Source of the DNA: Tupaia tana
Lineage: Eukaryota > Chordata > Mammalia > Scandentia > Tupaiidae
DNA: 64,000 bases
Direction: 5' to 3'
Assembly (NCBI GenBank): GCA_026018925.1
Contig: JAKSZU010000002.1
Span: forward strand, 157,163,400 to 157,227,399
The position numbers were made by a program, and so were the translations under genes. Positions 51,408 through 62,970 of this stretch are shown here, in pieces. Within the stretch, counting starts at the first letter, position 1, and the number at the start of each line of letters is the position of its first letter. The notes under the pieces are model-generated. The model saw nothing but the letters and a program-made list of their open reading frames with translations. It was not told where the DNA came from and did not search any database.

Positions 51408-51800
51408 TTAGCACAAACTGAACATCAGTATGGCCCTAAAAATAAAAATCAGAGAGGTTAGCTGAGAGCTCTGTGTAAAAGGAGTCAGCATAATCATTTT
51501 TGTCTTATGAAGGGAGAAAAGTTAGGGGAAATTATATATAAAGGTATTTTAAACAGAAAGTATTTAAACCCTCTCCCATCTGACTTACTCCTTAAAACAT
51601 TGCTTAGTCCCTCTACCAAAGGCTGAAATGAGTATCTTTCCTTCTCAGTTTCAAGATCTCAGTGCATGTTTTCATTCAATAAATACTTTTTCAATAAATG
51701 GCCTGTGTTAATAAGCATTATACTAAGTACTGGATCACATTAAGGAAGGAGAGATAATTGTGACTGAAAAATCCTCAACCTATCCCTAGTATTAGAAGCA
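51408..51800 (-). mobile_element. Unique sequence plus L2 3'-end fossil
   Basis: 51,672-51,760 (TTCATTCAATAAATACTTTTTCAATAAATGG, AAGCATTATACTAAGTACTGG) is antisense L2. 51,408-51,670 holds nothing recognised. Confidence 0.6.
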
Positions 51801-51807
51801 TTAATAG

Positions 51808-52010
51808 GAGCCAGTAGATGGTATAGTGGTTATGTTGCTGGATTCCCACATGGCCTACCGTGATTCGAGTCCATGGCCTACTGTGATTCGAGTCCTGGAC
51901 CCAGTGGCTTGAAACTCATGCCAGGCGTTGTGTGCTTGCGTGCCCAAGATCCCAGAAGGAGAATGGAGGAGAAGGGATTCCGATGTGGCCATCCCTCCCC
52001 TCCCCAGAGG

Positions 52011-52057
<47 letters not shown>

Positions 52058-52137
52058 CTCACTTTCCCTCTCCCTGTCTCTGTCTCTCTTTCCAGTGAGC
52101 ACATGCACCCTACGGCAAAAACCTCTACCAAAAAAAA
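51808..52137 (+). mobile_element. SINE-L copy with (TG)19 and head duplication
   Basis: Head AGGAGCCAGTAGATGGTATAGTGG. The block CATGGCCTACYGTGATTCGAGTCC, which carries box B, occurs twice in tandem at 51850-51897, giving two B boxes. (TG)n at 52013-52051 replaces the GGGGTGATTTC segment. End CACCCTACGGCAAAAACCTC. Confidence 0.93.
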
Positions 52138-52589
52138 AGCCGAAAAAGGCAACATTAATAAGTTGTCTCTGGTGATGGAAACCCAGAATATCTGAAAGGC
52201 ATATTTTAAATAAGCTTCAAAGGCTAATGATTAAAGTCAGAATATGATTTCAGAGAACAAAAATCAAGAATGAATATCTACAAAAGATGCTATCACATGA
52301 GAGAGAAAAAAAAAACACAAATTTATCAGAGCAGGAAAAAGAATAAGGGAATGAAATTTACCATAGGATTTAGTCTTCTCTGAGAAGAGAAGTTACAATT
52401 TACAAATATGAGATTATTCTCTGGATTAGATTTTGGCAAATAAGTCTGGAAGTATAGCTAACTTTTATTTCTTTTGTGAATCCAAGTATATTCAAATTCT
52501 TAAATTCTGTATTCAAATGTATAAATCCATTTCCATATGACCACATGAGCTACTTTAAAAATTGCTTTATCTGTTCTGGTTTTGTTTTC
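52138..52589. other. Unique AT-rich stretch
   Basis: Nothing recognised. Confidence 0.5.
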
Positions 52590-52745
52590 TTGAGAGATCT
52601 TTTGCAATAAGGTATGTGCTCTCGCCAGAGACACAGAAAGTGAGAAATCACCCCCAAGGGGGATGGCCATGTCGCAATCCCTTCTCCTCCATTCTTCTTT
52701 TGGGATTTTTGGGCATGTACGCACACGTAACCAGCATAAGTTTAG
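52590..52745 (-). mobile_element. SINE-L copy, head missing
   Basis: Reversed: TTTGCAATAAGGTATGTGCTCTCGCC, CACCCCCAAGGGGGATGGCC, GGGCATGTACGCACACGTAACC, then stops at AAGTTTAG before the tRNA-like head. 5'-truncated and without promoter. Confidence 0.85.
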
Positions 52746-53896
52746 AAAGAAAGAAGCTTGAAAAAATTATAATTCCTAAATTAAATAAAAAATTTTTTCC
52801 TCCTATATTTCTGTAGAGTCAGGGGAAATTAAAAGGAGGGGGGAAAAAAACAGATTTATAACTAGACTGCAAAGTTTTTTCTTCCAGAACCCTCCTTCTC
52901 TCTGTCCTTAACGCCCTAACGTTTTTAGCCATATTCAACAGATTACGAGTATCCTATGTTTCTTTGTATTATCTGAAAGACTAATTCTTCTGCAGAAGAA
53001 TGCGTGATATGTTAAAAGAAAACACATCTGAAAGGATCTCAAAAGTGAAGAAAATTAAGCAAAGAAAATACTTCAAAAGCAGGCTCCTCAGTGAAAGGTG
53101 CTGAGCCCTGGAAACATGACTCAAACAATGGGCAGGCTGCTTCTGGGATTCTCGGATGCTGACAAGCCTAACACTTGCCTTCCACTTCTCTCTGAGAACT
53201 TGTCTAACACACATTCCTAATCCGAAAACAAGAAGTAAGCACTTCAAGAGTCCTGGAATCCCACAGATGAGCTGGAAAACTCGAACAACACACTTCGTCT
53301 TAGCCAACGGGCTTTCTATGCTATTACAGATGTCATCTCAGAATGGGAACTAACCACTCCACCCATATTTTATTGGAACGGAATAAAAAGAAAATGCTTT
53401 ATTTTAAAATAGGAGTTTCCAAATCATGAATTTGTGGTTGAACAGGACTGGTTCTTTGTTGGTCTGTAACTACAGTGCTGAACTTTGACTTGATTGTAAC
53501 ATCCATTGGTGTGCAGGTGAACACAAATACATTCTTATCACACACACTCAACACACACTCACACACCAGACTAATACACGGCTCTGGAGGAATTAAAATT
53601 TTTTGTAATGTCACTAGACACATTAGAATTGTAACTGGGACAGACATGTTAAAATGCTGTCTTCCCTTACATACTCTTACATACTCCTTTTGTTATTGCT
53701 GCGTTGCAAAGTAAGAGAGAAAACCCCACATCATCTCAGTTATTCCCTTTATAAAAGCAAATGACATGGCTTTTAGAAAATATCTGAAGGCAATCACAAC
53801 AATGAGTCTAGTTTGCCATGGTAGGGGGAGGAGTGGATGGGGGCAGAGAATGCTTAAGAAGAGAATAAGAACAATGGGAGGATTTCGGAAGTGTTG
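52746..53896. other. 1.1 kb SINE-free stretch
   Basis: The minus frame 52981-53307 (108 codons) starts with ATG but has no recognised family or splice context. Small CA-rich patch at 53548-53570. Otherwise unique. Confidence 0.45.
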
Positions 53897-53902
53897 ATGC
53901 CT

Positions 53903-53910
<8 letters not shown>

Positions 53911-53933
<23 letters not shown>

Positions 53934-54108
53934 GAATTATTTAATTTTATTTATTCATTCATTTATTTTAATTTGACCAGAGAAAGGCAGAGAAAGAGAG
54001 AGAGAGAGAGAGAGGAAGCAAGAAAGCAAGCCACCAGATTCAGGACTTGAACCGTGGTTGGCCATGTGGGAGTGTCCAGGCCTTAACCACCATGCCACCT
54101 GTTGGTCC
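53911..54108 (-). mobile_element. SINE-S copy, long A/T tail
   Basis: Reversed: A-run, TTTATTTTAATTTGACCAGAGAAAGG, (GA)n, GATTCAGGACTTGAACCGTGGTTGG, head CACCTGTTGGTCCCC. The left A run is on the unexpected strand, suggesting insertion beside an older A/T tract. Confidence 0.9.
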
Positions 54109-54109
54109 C

Positions 54110-54700
54110 CATGCTTCCTTTTTAAAATGAGGTTGGCAACTGACAATGACTACTGTGTTAAGAAAGATTCCAAAGCTGCCTTTGAGCTCAGAAGTAAACA
54201 CTACCATGACCCATTATTGACACCTGGAGCAAGTGTTAGAGGTGGCAGGGAGTGTTAACATACATGCCATACATTTGCAAAGACTGAGTAAAACATCTGA
54301 ACCAGGTGTCTAACCAATGAATGCCAGAACTAATGGGCTCACCTCCCCTTGGGGTCATGGAAGTGCCCTTTTCCCAAGAGGGACACAGGGGTATGGTTAA
54401 GCACTCCCTGTTTTTCACTCCAAAATGTAAAGAATCTGTATTGAAGTTGTAGAGTCTTGTTCTAAATATTAACATTCTTCATGTTCCTATTACTTTTGTG
54501 TCTATTATGAATGCTGTGCATTTAAAGGCATCTTATATTTTCCTAAAACAAGAGAAATATATGGGTCTGGATTAAAGAAATTCCCACGAGTGAGACATGG
54601 TTGTTCTCTTTTTCTATTTCAATCAGATATAAGAAGTGAATTAAAAAAAAAATTCTTTTTGAGAGAGATGGTAAATGATGGGGTTTAAAAAAGAAAATCA
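54110..54700. other. Unique stretch, nothing recognised
   Basis: No repeat or coding signal. Confidence 0.5.
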
Positions 54701-54702
54701 GT

Positions 54703-54958
54703 GTGCAAGCCCAAAAGTGTAGCAGTTAAGAACTGAGTATAGGGAGCCAGATCCCACGTAATAAACAGCGGTTTAAATTCCAGCCCTGGCAGCTTGGAAA
54801 ATATGCAGGGCACATGTGTGTGCATACCCCAAATCCTGATGGGACAGGAAAATGGAGAAAAACAACTGTGGGATGACAGGCCCTACTGGGGGTGCTTTTT
54901 TTTTTTGCTCTTTCTCTGGTGAGTGCACATGCCCTCCGGCAATAAATAAAAGAAAGAA
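54703..54958 (+). mobile_element. SINE-O copy
   Basis: Head CAAGCCCAAAAGTGTAGCAGTTAAG, GGTTTAAATTCCAGCCC, CACATGTGTGTGCATACCCC, GGTGAGTGCACATGCCCTCCGGCAATAAATAAAAG. Possible duplication AAAGAAAATSR (54691, 54952). Confidence 0.82.
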
Positions 54959-56229
54959 AATGGTTTATGTGGCTACTGCAAAGCATTTATTTCCTCTCAG
55001 CGCCTTAATTTCTGTAATTACAAAGTACTTCTAGGAAATTTTAAATAAGAAGTTATCAAGCAACAAATTTAGAAGACAATTGTGGTTACTTACATGATGT
55101 GAAAAATAGAGAATTTTGTCAAACCAGGAAAGCTGAACGCTGTCATCTTCTTTCCATGGAGTGGAACTCAAATGGAAACGGTACCAATACACATTAGATA
55201 GGGGTTGGTGGTGTACCAAGTGTCTGGCATCAAAACAGCCTGCATGAAACTGCACTTAGCAACCACATCTGGTTGTCATGGAGACTGACTGGGGTGGAAG
55301 GGACTATACATATCCCCTTCCATATCTCATGGACTGGGTGAAGGAGATAACTTAGAAGCAACTGGGGGGGGGCACTAAAAAATTAAAATATAGATTGAGA
55401 TTTTATACAAGGAGAAGTATATAGGCCATTTTATTTTTATTTTTTAAAAATGTTATTTATTAACACTGATTAGTAATGAATTCATATTCATGACAGCATA
55501 TAAGCCAATTTATCAAACAGCTAAAAAACACAATGAAAAAACTATGATTTACAAATAAATGATAAAACATTGTACTCCATGTCTTTTTATTAGCCACAAA
55601 CCCATGAAAATCTAAAATTAAGAGCTTGCAGAGTGTTCTGGTCTGAGAAGTAAGTGTTTGCAAAGCAAACACACACACTTGACCATTTTACCATGATTCT
55701 CTGTTCTACTAAACAAATAATCAAATGTAAGGTCAAGATCTCTGCTTGCTCATAAAAATTAATCAAAGGAAATACCTCAAGAAATGGAAGAGGAGATATT
55801 TATTTTGTAGAAATATGCATATTCAAGATTAGAAAACTAACACATAAGATTGACTCAGCAGTGATCAGACAGATCAGATTCTACAAATGCAGTATGTTGG
55901 GAACCTTCAACCAAAGGCTTTGAATCAGACGTATGCAGATTCCAATATGGACGGCTTTGAAGTGATCTCTGCTAACCAGAGGAGAGGCAGATGCAGAACT
56001 TCTACAAAAAACAGGCCACTTTAAGACATTCTTTTGATTATCAATAAGTAACTCATCTATTTTTAGGATGATTTGTGGACAAATTTAATCTCTGGAGGCA
56101 TTTCTCTTTCCTTGCACACTTCTGAGCTATTTCAATGGCTTGAATAGTGTGGGTTCTCACAGAAGAAAATTTCATTTTGCTTAACTGAAGCAGAACACCA
56201 ATAAAAAGGCAGACGTTTAATCCACTCAA
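54959..56229. other. 1.3 kb SINE-free stretch
   Basis: No element recognised. Homopolymer G8 at 55365. Confidence 0.5.
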
Positions 56230-56810
56230 GGATTCAACAAATTCTTACAGAGCACCTACTATGGGTTCTAAGTATACACTAGTAAACAAAATTGACATGG
56301 CCCCAGCTATCAAGGAACTTTCAGTTTTCCTAGGAAGAAAAATAATAAAAAGGAAACGAACATAACAAATTAGTATAACTGCTATGAAAAAAAGCAAAGA
56401 GGATAAAGAAATAGAACAAAAATAGCGAACCATACTTAGATAGGGAAAGAAGGTTTCTAGCAGAGCTGGTATTTAGCTAAAGACAGAGAAAACAACTACT
56501 AAACCAAGTGTCAGTGGCAAACCTTCCAGGAAGATGGAACTGAGCGTGTAACGTCACTGGGAGGGAGACCTCGGTAAGCTGTAAAACCAAGAGAAGGCCA
56601 GATGGCAGATGAGACTAGAAAGGGAGACAGCGGCTCGGCTATGCAGGGTCTTGTTGGCCATGGGAGGTTTGAAGCAGGTTAGAACTAAGAATTAGCTTTA
56701 GCTTTTAAAACTACTCTAGCTGCTAGAAACCAAGCCAGCGGGGCAAGAGATGATAGTGACGGCCTGAGGTGCGGGTGTTTGGAAAGGGGCTGAAGAAAAT
56801 AGACTTAAGA
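56230..56810 (-). mobile_element. L2 LINE fossil, long
   Basis: GGATTCAACAAATTCTTACAGAGCACCTACTATGGGTTC, GTAAACAAAATTGACATGGCCCCAGCTATCAAGG, CTTCCAGGAAGATGG, CTATGCAGGGTCTTGTTGGCC, TTTAAAACTACTCTAGCTGC follow the antisense L2 3' half in order over 580 bases. Confidence 0.88.
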
Positions 56811-56877
56811 TCTTATTATGAAGGTGCTAAGGACAGCTTGCTAATTTATCAATCTTCTATGCAAAAATACACACCTA

Positions 56878-57132
56878 ATGGGTCAGCAGATGGCATGGTG
56901 GTCAAGGCGCTAAATCCCACATTGTCAACCCGGTGGTTCGAGTCCTAGACGTTGCCTCTTCAAAAACACACCGAGTGTGTGTGCGTGCATGCCCAAAAAT
57001 CCCAAGAGGAGAACAGAGAAGAGACTGCTGTGTGGCCGTCCCCCTGGGCGGTGATTTCTTAGTTGACCTCTCTAGCTGACACTTGGGTGAGCACATGTGC
57101 CCAATGGCAAAAATTAAAACCAAACCAAAACA
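56878..57132 (+). mobile_element. SINE-L copy with target-site duplication
   Basis: Head GGGTCAGCAGATGGCATGGTGG, GGTGGTTCGAGTCC, GTGTGTGTGCGTGCATGCCC, end GTGCCCAATGGCAAAAATTAAAAC. Duplication ACACACCTA at 56869-56877 and 57133-57141. Confidence 0.93.
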
Positions 57133-57141
57133 ACACACCTA

Positions 57142-58599
57142 TTACCTGACAAACCAAAAAGAAGTATTTCTATGTAAACCATAAAATAAGTAAATCGGAT
57201 TGTTTGATGTCTTAACTTTTTCCCTCAATTTTATTTTCATTACACGCTAGAATCACAGCTCTGTAATTACAGAATAAGATGGCATCTTAGAAATCCTCTT
57301 GACTAAACACTATTACTTCTTTATAAGGCTCAGCCACTTTTCAATACATTTTATTTCTGCAGAGATGTGGACTAAAAGTAAATCCCTGAGGGCAACTTAG
57401 CAAAAAGAGATGTAGCGTGTAAGTTTGGGTAGCTACTGTGAAGGAGTCTGGTGAAAGATGTACTGGTTGAGGGCTCCTGATCTACTCCAACTCAGGCTCA
57501 GGTTACCAAAAAAAGTGGATGCCAAGAGGCATTTAGATTCACTCAGGTAAGAACTAATTATATATTATGAGAAAGAATCCTTAGCAGGGTGGATTTATAT
57601 TTGACTCCAAGGCCTTGACTTTTGCAAACTCATAGTTTGTCCAACTAACCCACAGGTTCTCTCCTTATAAGCATGTCTTCTCGTTTACATGAATCCCTGC
57701 ATGGCCTGCAAAGGAAAAGGTGAGGGAGAGAGGGGTGACAACATTTTTATTTGCTAGTGGAGTAAAGGGAAGAGAGGGGAAGGGGCCACCGATACGGTGG
57801 AGGAGAGAAGTCTGAGCAGTGGCCCTGTTTTCAAATCCACAGTGCGCTACTGGAAAGGCCTGGGAAGAGGTGTGGCAGGGAGAGGATCAGCTGGAATGGG
57901 AGAGGCCAGGGCAGCTGGAAGGATGAAGAGAAACAGAATAAGGTGGGGCGGAATTCCAAATGGAGGCAAGGGTGTGGTCTCCCTGTGCATTACCAATGAA
58001 GAACTTCCATGTATATAACCTTCTAAATACAATATTTATTAGCTGTGTAAGCCTCCTCATTAAACTATAAATTGAAATCTAATATCTCGTTAATTTACGT
58101 AAGTGAAGTGCCAGGAAACATTCAAAGAAAAATTGCAGCATTTACCCTTCCCTTTATTTTAGTTTTCTGAAATATCTTCACGTCCTTAAGCAAAAAAGTG
58201 TTACACAATATTTTTGTTCTTAAATAAGATAAAGTTACTCCTTCCCCCATTTAATCCAGAAGGATTGAGTATTAAACTATCTGAGCTGGCATTTCAAAGA
58301 ACAAAATAAACCCGAATAAAGAGAAACACTTTTCTAAAGATTCCTATCCTATAGCAAGAATATTCAAAGCACTTAAAATAGAGTAGCTGATAAAAAAAAA
58401 TAAATAAACTGTATTTAATTGCATATTATCCTTCCTATAGAGTACCACCAGAAAATCCTGTGTCAACAACTTTGCACAAGTTAAAAGTTACATATGTTAT
58501 AACATATGTCATATAAGTTCTAGCTATCTCAATTTCTTATGGTTTTTTGGGGGAGGGAGATAAAATCCTGAAGATCTTTTGGTTTGGCCTTTTTTTAAA
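57142..58599. other. 1.5 kb SINE-free stretch with a GA-rich block
   Basis: 57,715-57,970 is G/A-rich (GAGAGGGGAAGGGGCC, GGTGGGGCGG). Perfect 20-base palindrome ACATATGTTATAACATATGT at 58490-58509. No coding evidence for the 73-codon frame at 57797-58018. Confidence 0.45.
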
Positions 58600-58604
58600 A
58601 ATTT

Positions 58605-58852
58605 TTTTTTTTTAATTTTGCTATAGGGAACATGCATTTGCCAGAGAAAGAGAGACAGAGAGCAAGAGCGAAAAAACACCCTCCCAGTGTGGACGGCCAT
58701 GCCACACGTGTGCACGCGCGCGCGCACACGCACACACACACACACACACATGCGTGGTGAGTGTTTCAAGCCTCTGGGCCTCAGACTCTAACCACACAGT
58801 TGGTTATAGAAGATCTAGCAGCCACTTAAACCACCACACTGCATGGCTGGCC
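58605..58852 (-). mobile_element. SINE-O/L copy with (CG)(CA)n
   Basis: Reversed: AATTTTGCTATAGGGAACATGC, CGCGCGCGCGCACACGCACAC run at 58711-58750, GGGCCTCAGACTCTAACC, head CACTGCATGGCTGGCCC. Confidence 0.86.
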
Positions 58853-58871
58853 CGTGGTCTTTAATTAATTA

Positions 58872-59108
58872 ATTTTTTTTTTAAGGTTTCTACCATAAGT
58901 CACGAGTGCTCACCAGAGAAAGACAAAGACAGACAGTAAGAAAGAAAGTGAAAAAAATCTGTCCCCCCTTCTCCACCCTTTTCCTCCTGAGATTTTGGGC
59001 ATGCACACACACCTGCTCGTAGTGATTTTCAACCCACCAGGTCTGGGACTTGAACTACAGTTCCATGTGGGAGTCCAGAACTTAACAACCACGCCACCTG
59101 CCAGACCC
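58872..59108 (-). mobile_element. SINE-L copy, diverged
   Basis: Reversed: AAGGTTTCTACCATAAGTCACGAGTGC, GAGATTTTGGGCATGCACACACACC, GGTCTGGGACTTGAAC, head CCACCTGCCAGACCC. Confidence 0.88.
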
Positions 59109-59180
59109 AGATTTTTTGTTTTTAAAGATGAGAGAATAGAGACCTCAGTAACTTAAAGGTTAGCAGTTGTTAGGAGTAAG

Positions 59181-59262
59181 GGACCAGCAGGTGGCATGGT
59201 GGTTAAGGCACTAGACACTCCGACATGACTGACCAGGATTCTAGTCCCGGACCTGGGGCTTG

Positions 59263-59306
<44 letters not shown>

Positions 59307-59376
59307 GTCAAATTAAAATACATGAATGAATAAATTAAATTAAATTAAATTAAATAATTATTTAGGAATAAAAAGA
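59181..59376 (+). mobile_element. SINE-S copy with (CT)n and (AAATT)n
   Basis: Head GGGACCAGCAGGTGGCATGGTGG, CT run 59264-59299, GTGGTCAAATTAAAATAC, AAATTAAATTAAATT tail. Duplication AGTTRTTAGRAGTA at 59165-59178 and 59377-59390. Confidence 0.93.
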
Positions 59377-59599
59377 AGTTATTAGAAGTAGAATGCAGGC
59401 CTCCTTGGGCTCCCCCCTCCATTATAATATTACTTCACTTAAAATTTACATATGCAAAAACCAAGGTAAGATAAAATGAACTTTATTAAGATACATGTAA
59501 CTCCCAAATAGAAGCATTAACCTTTTCTGATGCAACAGAACAATTCCATGTGCCTCCTGACATAGAAGCTTTCCTCCTCTTCCTAGTAAATTTGTTCCA

Positions 59600-59766
59600 G
59601 GGATTGGTAGGTGGCGCAGTGGTTGAAGCACTGGACTCCCACGTGGTCAATGACGGTTCGAGTCCCAGACCTGCTGGCTTGCTCACTCACTTTCCCTTTC
59701 TCTGTCTCTCTCTGGTTAAATTAAAAATAAATAAATTAATTAAATTAAACAAATAATTTTAAAAAA
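59600..59766 (+). mobile_element. SINE-S copy
   Basis: Head AGGGATTGGTAGGTGGCGCAGTGG, box B GGTTCGAGTCCC, CTCTGGTTAAATTAAAAATAAATAAATT tail. Confidence 0.92.
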
Positions 59767-60677
59767 GAGAATGTTTTTCAAAACAAATTAAATCAATTTG
59801 TTCCATTAAGTAATGCTTTGTTAGTTTCTAGTTTCCATTGCTAACTAGTTCTTCTCCTGGGCTCTATACTGAGATGCTTCTCGCTCTCTTCCATCCATCC
59901 ATCCTCCCATCCATTCACTCATGACCAAGGTGTCTGTCTAGCAAAAATATAACAGACCAATCATGAGCTAGATGCATTTGGGAACCCTTTGTTATATCAC
60001 AGACATCTGGTGTGATTTCTGAAGTTAGAATACTTGGGATTCTAACTGGCTGTATGACCTTAGAAGAGTCATACAAACCTCTTCAGGCCAAAAACTGGGT
60101 GACTCAAGAATCTGACCTTTAGCTTCCTCATTAAAGAGCATATAGGATTCTTAGAGTGACAATAAAGTCTAGATAGTCTGTGCCCTGGAAAGTAGACAGT
60201 TTAATAAGACATTCTTTCATAAATCGGGGCTCCCCAAGAACTATACTCTCTGTAGGGAAACTCTAATACAACTACCCCACATAAAGTGACACAAAGAAGC
60301 TTGCCTGTCGTGACCCTGGCTCTGGGTGGACAAAGAAAAACCTCTCCTTTGAGAATTTATAACCAGGAGGTAGCCCTTCAATGGGCCTGCCCACCAAATT
60401 CACGTTACCTGTGTCTGAAAACCTGAAGCTGAGGAATTAGTGTGTCCCAGATAACATGTGCCTGAGGTACCTGGCAGAAACAAAGGAAAATCCTCTGCTG
60501 AAATTCCAGGCTGTTCACCAGCAGCCAGGCCTCAAAGAATTTCCACCAAGGTCCAATGAGCAGAAGCTTATAATAAGAGTAACAAAGAGACCTTAGCTCA
60601 ATGTGAGGCATATGATAAGCGCTCGATTAAAAAAAAAAAAAAGGTAGGAGGCTTTGTTAACTACCTAGTTATGGTTT
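59767..60677. other. Unique stretch with a MIR-like fragment
   Basis: 60,020-60,110 (GAAGTTAGAATACTTGGGATTCTAACTGGCTGTATGACCTTAGAAGAGTCATACAAACCTCTTC) is a probable MIR core. CATCCATCCATCC repeat at 59891-59925. Confidence 0.5.
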
Positions 60678-60692
60678 TAGTCTCACATTTTC

Positions 60693-60960
60693 TTTCTTTT
60701 TTTTTTTTTTGGAGAGGTTTTTGCTATAGGGTGCGTGCGCTCGCCAGACAGACAGAGAGAGACATAGAGACAGAAAGCGAGAAATCACCCCCCAGGGGGG
60801 ATGGTCACGCCGAAATCCCTTCTCCATTCTCCTCTCGGGATCTTGGGCACGCACACACACGCGCCCAGCATGAGTTTTAAGCCACTGGGTCCGGGACGCG
60901 AACTGCGGTTGACTATGTGGGAGTCCAGCGACATAGCCATTACGCTAACTGCTGGTTCCC
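60693..60960 (-). mobile_element. SINE-L copy, young, CpG-rich
   Basis: Reversed: GAGGTTTTTGCTATAGGGTGCGTGCGCTCGCC, GGGTCCGGGACGCGAACTGCGG, GACATAGCCATTACGCTAACTGCTGGTTCCC. Duplication TAGTCTCAYATTTTC at 60678-60692 and 60961-60975. Confidence 0.96.
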
Positions 60961-61267
60961 TAGTCTCATATTTTCAAACTAAGAAGTTGCTCAACAAATA
61001 ACAGGGACTATTTGTGCTGGCTGTTAACGATTTTTATTAGTGATGGCTTATCACATATTGCTAAAAAGCATTTCTCTACTGAGCTTGAGGGCTTTGAGAA
61101 ATTGAAATCTGCTTTCTAATCTTCTTCATCATATTAGATATTGAATTGTTGGTAATACGCTATCTGGTATGAAAACACAGCTTATTGTTCATGACAGATA
61201 CTAAATAAATTCATGCATGTTATATACTAAGTTTCAAGCAAAATTCCTGGAACAAAACATGAGTTCA

Positions 61268-61529
61268 GGGAACCAGCAGTTAGCGTAATGGCTATGTCGC
61301 TGGACTCCCACGTAGTTGACCAAGGTACGCGTCCCAGACCCGGTGGCTTAAAACTCACGCCAGGCGCATGTGCGTGTGTGCCCAAGATCCCGAGAGGAGA
61401 ATGGAGGAGAAGGGACTGCGGCGTGACCATCCTCCCTGGGTGGTGATTTCTCGCTTTCTGTCTCTATGTCTCTGTCTGGCGAGCGTACGCGTCCTATAGC
61501 GAAAACCTCTCCAAAAAAAAAAAAAAACA
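61268..61529 (+). mobile_element. SINE-L copy, young, CpG-rich
   Basis: Head GGGAACCAGCAGTTAGCGTAATGGC, GGTACGCGTCCCAGACC, CGCATGTGCGTGTGTGCCC, GGCGAGCGTACGCGTCCTATAGCGAAAACCTCTCC. Exact duplication AACATGAGTTCA at 61256-61267 and 61530-61541. Faces the copy at 60693, 307 bases away. Confidence 0.96.
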
Positions 61530-61614
61530 AACATGAGTTCATAGAACCTTCTTTCCCTTGACCAATTGCATGGTTGAAAATGTTTGTACTGTCCTATAAT
61601 TTAAAATAGATTTA

Positions 61615-61792
61615 GGGCTGGCACATAGCATGGTGGTTAAAAGGTGCTGGACTCCCACATGACTGATCATGGTTCGAGTCCCAGACCTTACAGCTTGCTT
61701 GCTTGCTTTCTCTCTCTCTCTCTCTTTCGTCAAATTAAAAATGACAATAATGATAAATAAAATAAAGAAAATAATTATTTAAAAAGTAAAAA
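61615..61792 (+). mobile_element. SINE-S copy
   Basis: Head GGGCTGGCACATAGCATGGTGG, GGTTCGAGTCCC, CTTTCGTCAAATTAAAAATGAC tail. AATAGATTTA (61605-61614) and AAATAGATTA (61794-61803) flank it. Confidence 0.9.
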
Positions 61793-61807
61793 TAAATAGA
61801 TTAATTT

Positions 61808-61870
61808 TGGGCTGACCTGTGGCATGGTGGTTACAGAAGCTGGATCTCGTAATTTGCAAGGCTAAATCAT
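61808..61870 (+). mobile_element. SINE head fragment
   Basis: TTGGGCTGACCTGTGGCATGGTGGTTACAGAAGCTGGATCTC is a tRNA-SINE head without body. Confidence 0.7.
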
Positions 61871-61917
61871 ACTAGATGTTTTTGTGTTTCAAAAACACCT
61901 TGCTTTTTAAAATTTAA

Positions 61918-62130
61918 GTTCTGAAGTCACACTTCCTGGGTTACAATTCTGAGTACCATTGATCAAAGGTTTGAATTTGAACAAGTTATTTAAACTTTCT
62001 TGGTTTTATTTTTCTCATCTGTAAAATGGGATTACTAATAGACTCTACCTCATGAATACAACTAAAGTGTTAAAAACAAATGCCAGGCACACAGTGAGTG
62101 CTTAGTAAATATTAACCTAATTACCATTCT
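61918..62130 (+). mobile_element. MIR SINE fossil
   Basis: TCTGAAGTCACACTTCCTGGGTTACAATTCTGAG, CAAGTTATTTAAACTTTCTTGG, TCTCATCTGTAAAATGGGATTACTAATAG, GCCAGGCACACAGTGAGTGCTTAGTAAATATTAACC: complete MIR core and L2-like end. Confidence 0.92.
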
Positions 62131-62332
62131 TTGCACCTGGCAAGATTTTTCATATGTGAGCAAAACAGTGACTTCTTAGGTAAATCCTCCATAATCCTCT
62201 AAACTGGGTTAGTTTCTTCTATTATAAACTCTGCAGTTCTTCATGGCCCTTTTGCACAACGAAGTTTCATGAGAGCATTGGTGGACGTATGTCTCTCTTG
62301 TTAAGCAGGACATCCTGACTCACAGCCCATTT

Positions 62333-62351
62333 TGTGTGTGTGTGTGTGTGT
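62333..62351. repeat. (TG)n microsatellite
   Basis: About nine TG units. Confidence 0.85.
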
Positions 62352-62377
62352 TCATGCTTCATTTCATTTTTCTAGAT

Positions 62378-62622
62378 TTTTTTTTTTCCATAGGGTGTGT
62401 GTATACTCTCTGGAAAAAGACAGAGAGAAGCACCAAGAAAGGGAAAGTGAGAAATCACTCCCCCAGGGGGAATGACCATGCTTTCTCCTCCATTCTCCCC
62501 TTGGGATTTTGGGCACACAGGCACCTGTGCCTGGCATTATTTTTAAGCCACCCAGTCCAGGACTCAAACAGTGGAGTTTGAGTGGTATTTAGCACTTTAA
62601 AGGCCACACCATCTCCTGGTGC
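62378..62622 (-). mobile_element. SINE-L copy
   Basis: Reversed: TTTCCATAGGGTGTGTGTATAC, CTTGGGATTTTGGGCACACAGGC, CCAGTCCAGGACTCAAACAGTGG, head CACACCATCTCCTGGTGCC. A short extra piece (GAGTTTGAGTGG) lies in the head. Confidence 0.88.
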
Positions 62623-62960
62623 CTTCTTACACAAAGTGTCCAATGGCAAATATACTAATAGAATTGCATGCATTAGCAGTATTTACTGAACTTAATTCTC
62701 TGTAATCCTTAAAAAAAAAAAATTAAAATACCCTCTGGAGCACACAAGATGCTACCACATTATTCTCCTCTTCTCCACTCATTGTCAAACTTCCTGAAAG
62801 AGAAGTTGTTATGTTTGCTGTCTCCATTTCCTCACCTGCCCCTCCTTAATCCATTCTACTCTGGTTTCCAATCCTATCCTTCTAGAGAAATACAGTTAAG
62901 TTCATCAATGGCTTCCATGTAAAAAAAAGTAGATTTTTGTTGTTGTTGTTTTTCATCTTT
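62623..62960. other. Unique stretch, nothing recognised
   Basis: No repeat or coding signal apart from an A12 run at 62710. Confidence 0.5.
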
Positions 62961-62970
62961 TTTGACATTT

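Noticed and set aside
52981..53307. 108-codon minus-strand frame as a gene
   Set aside because: Starts with ATG, but hydrophobic stretches look accidental and there is no homologue that I recognise and no promoter or splice evidence.
58490..58509. Perfect 20-base palindrome as a regulatory site
   Set aside because: AT-rich palindromes of this sort (ACATATGTTATAACATATGT) arise easily in AT-rich DNA. No supporting context.
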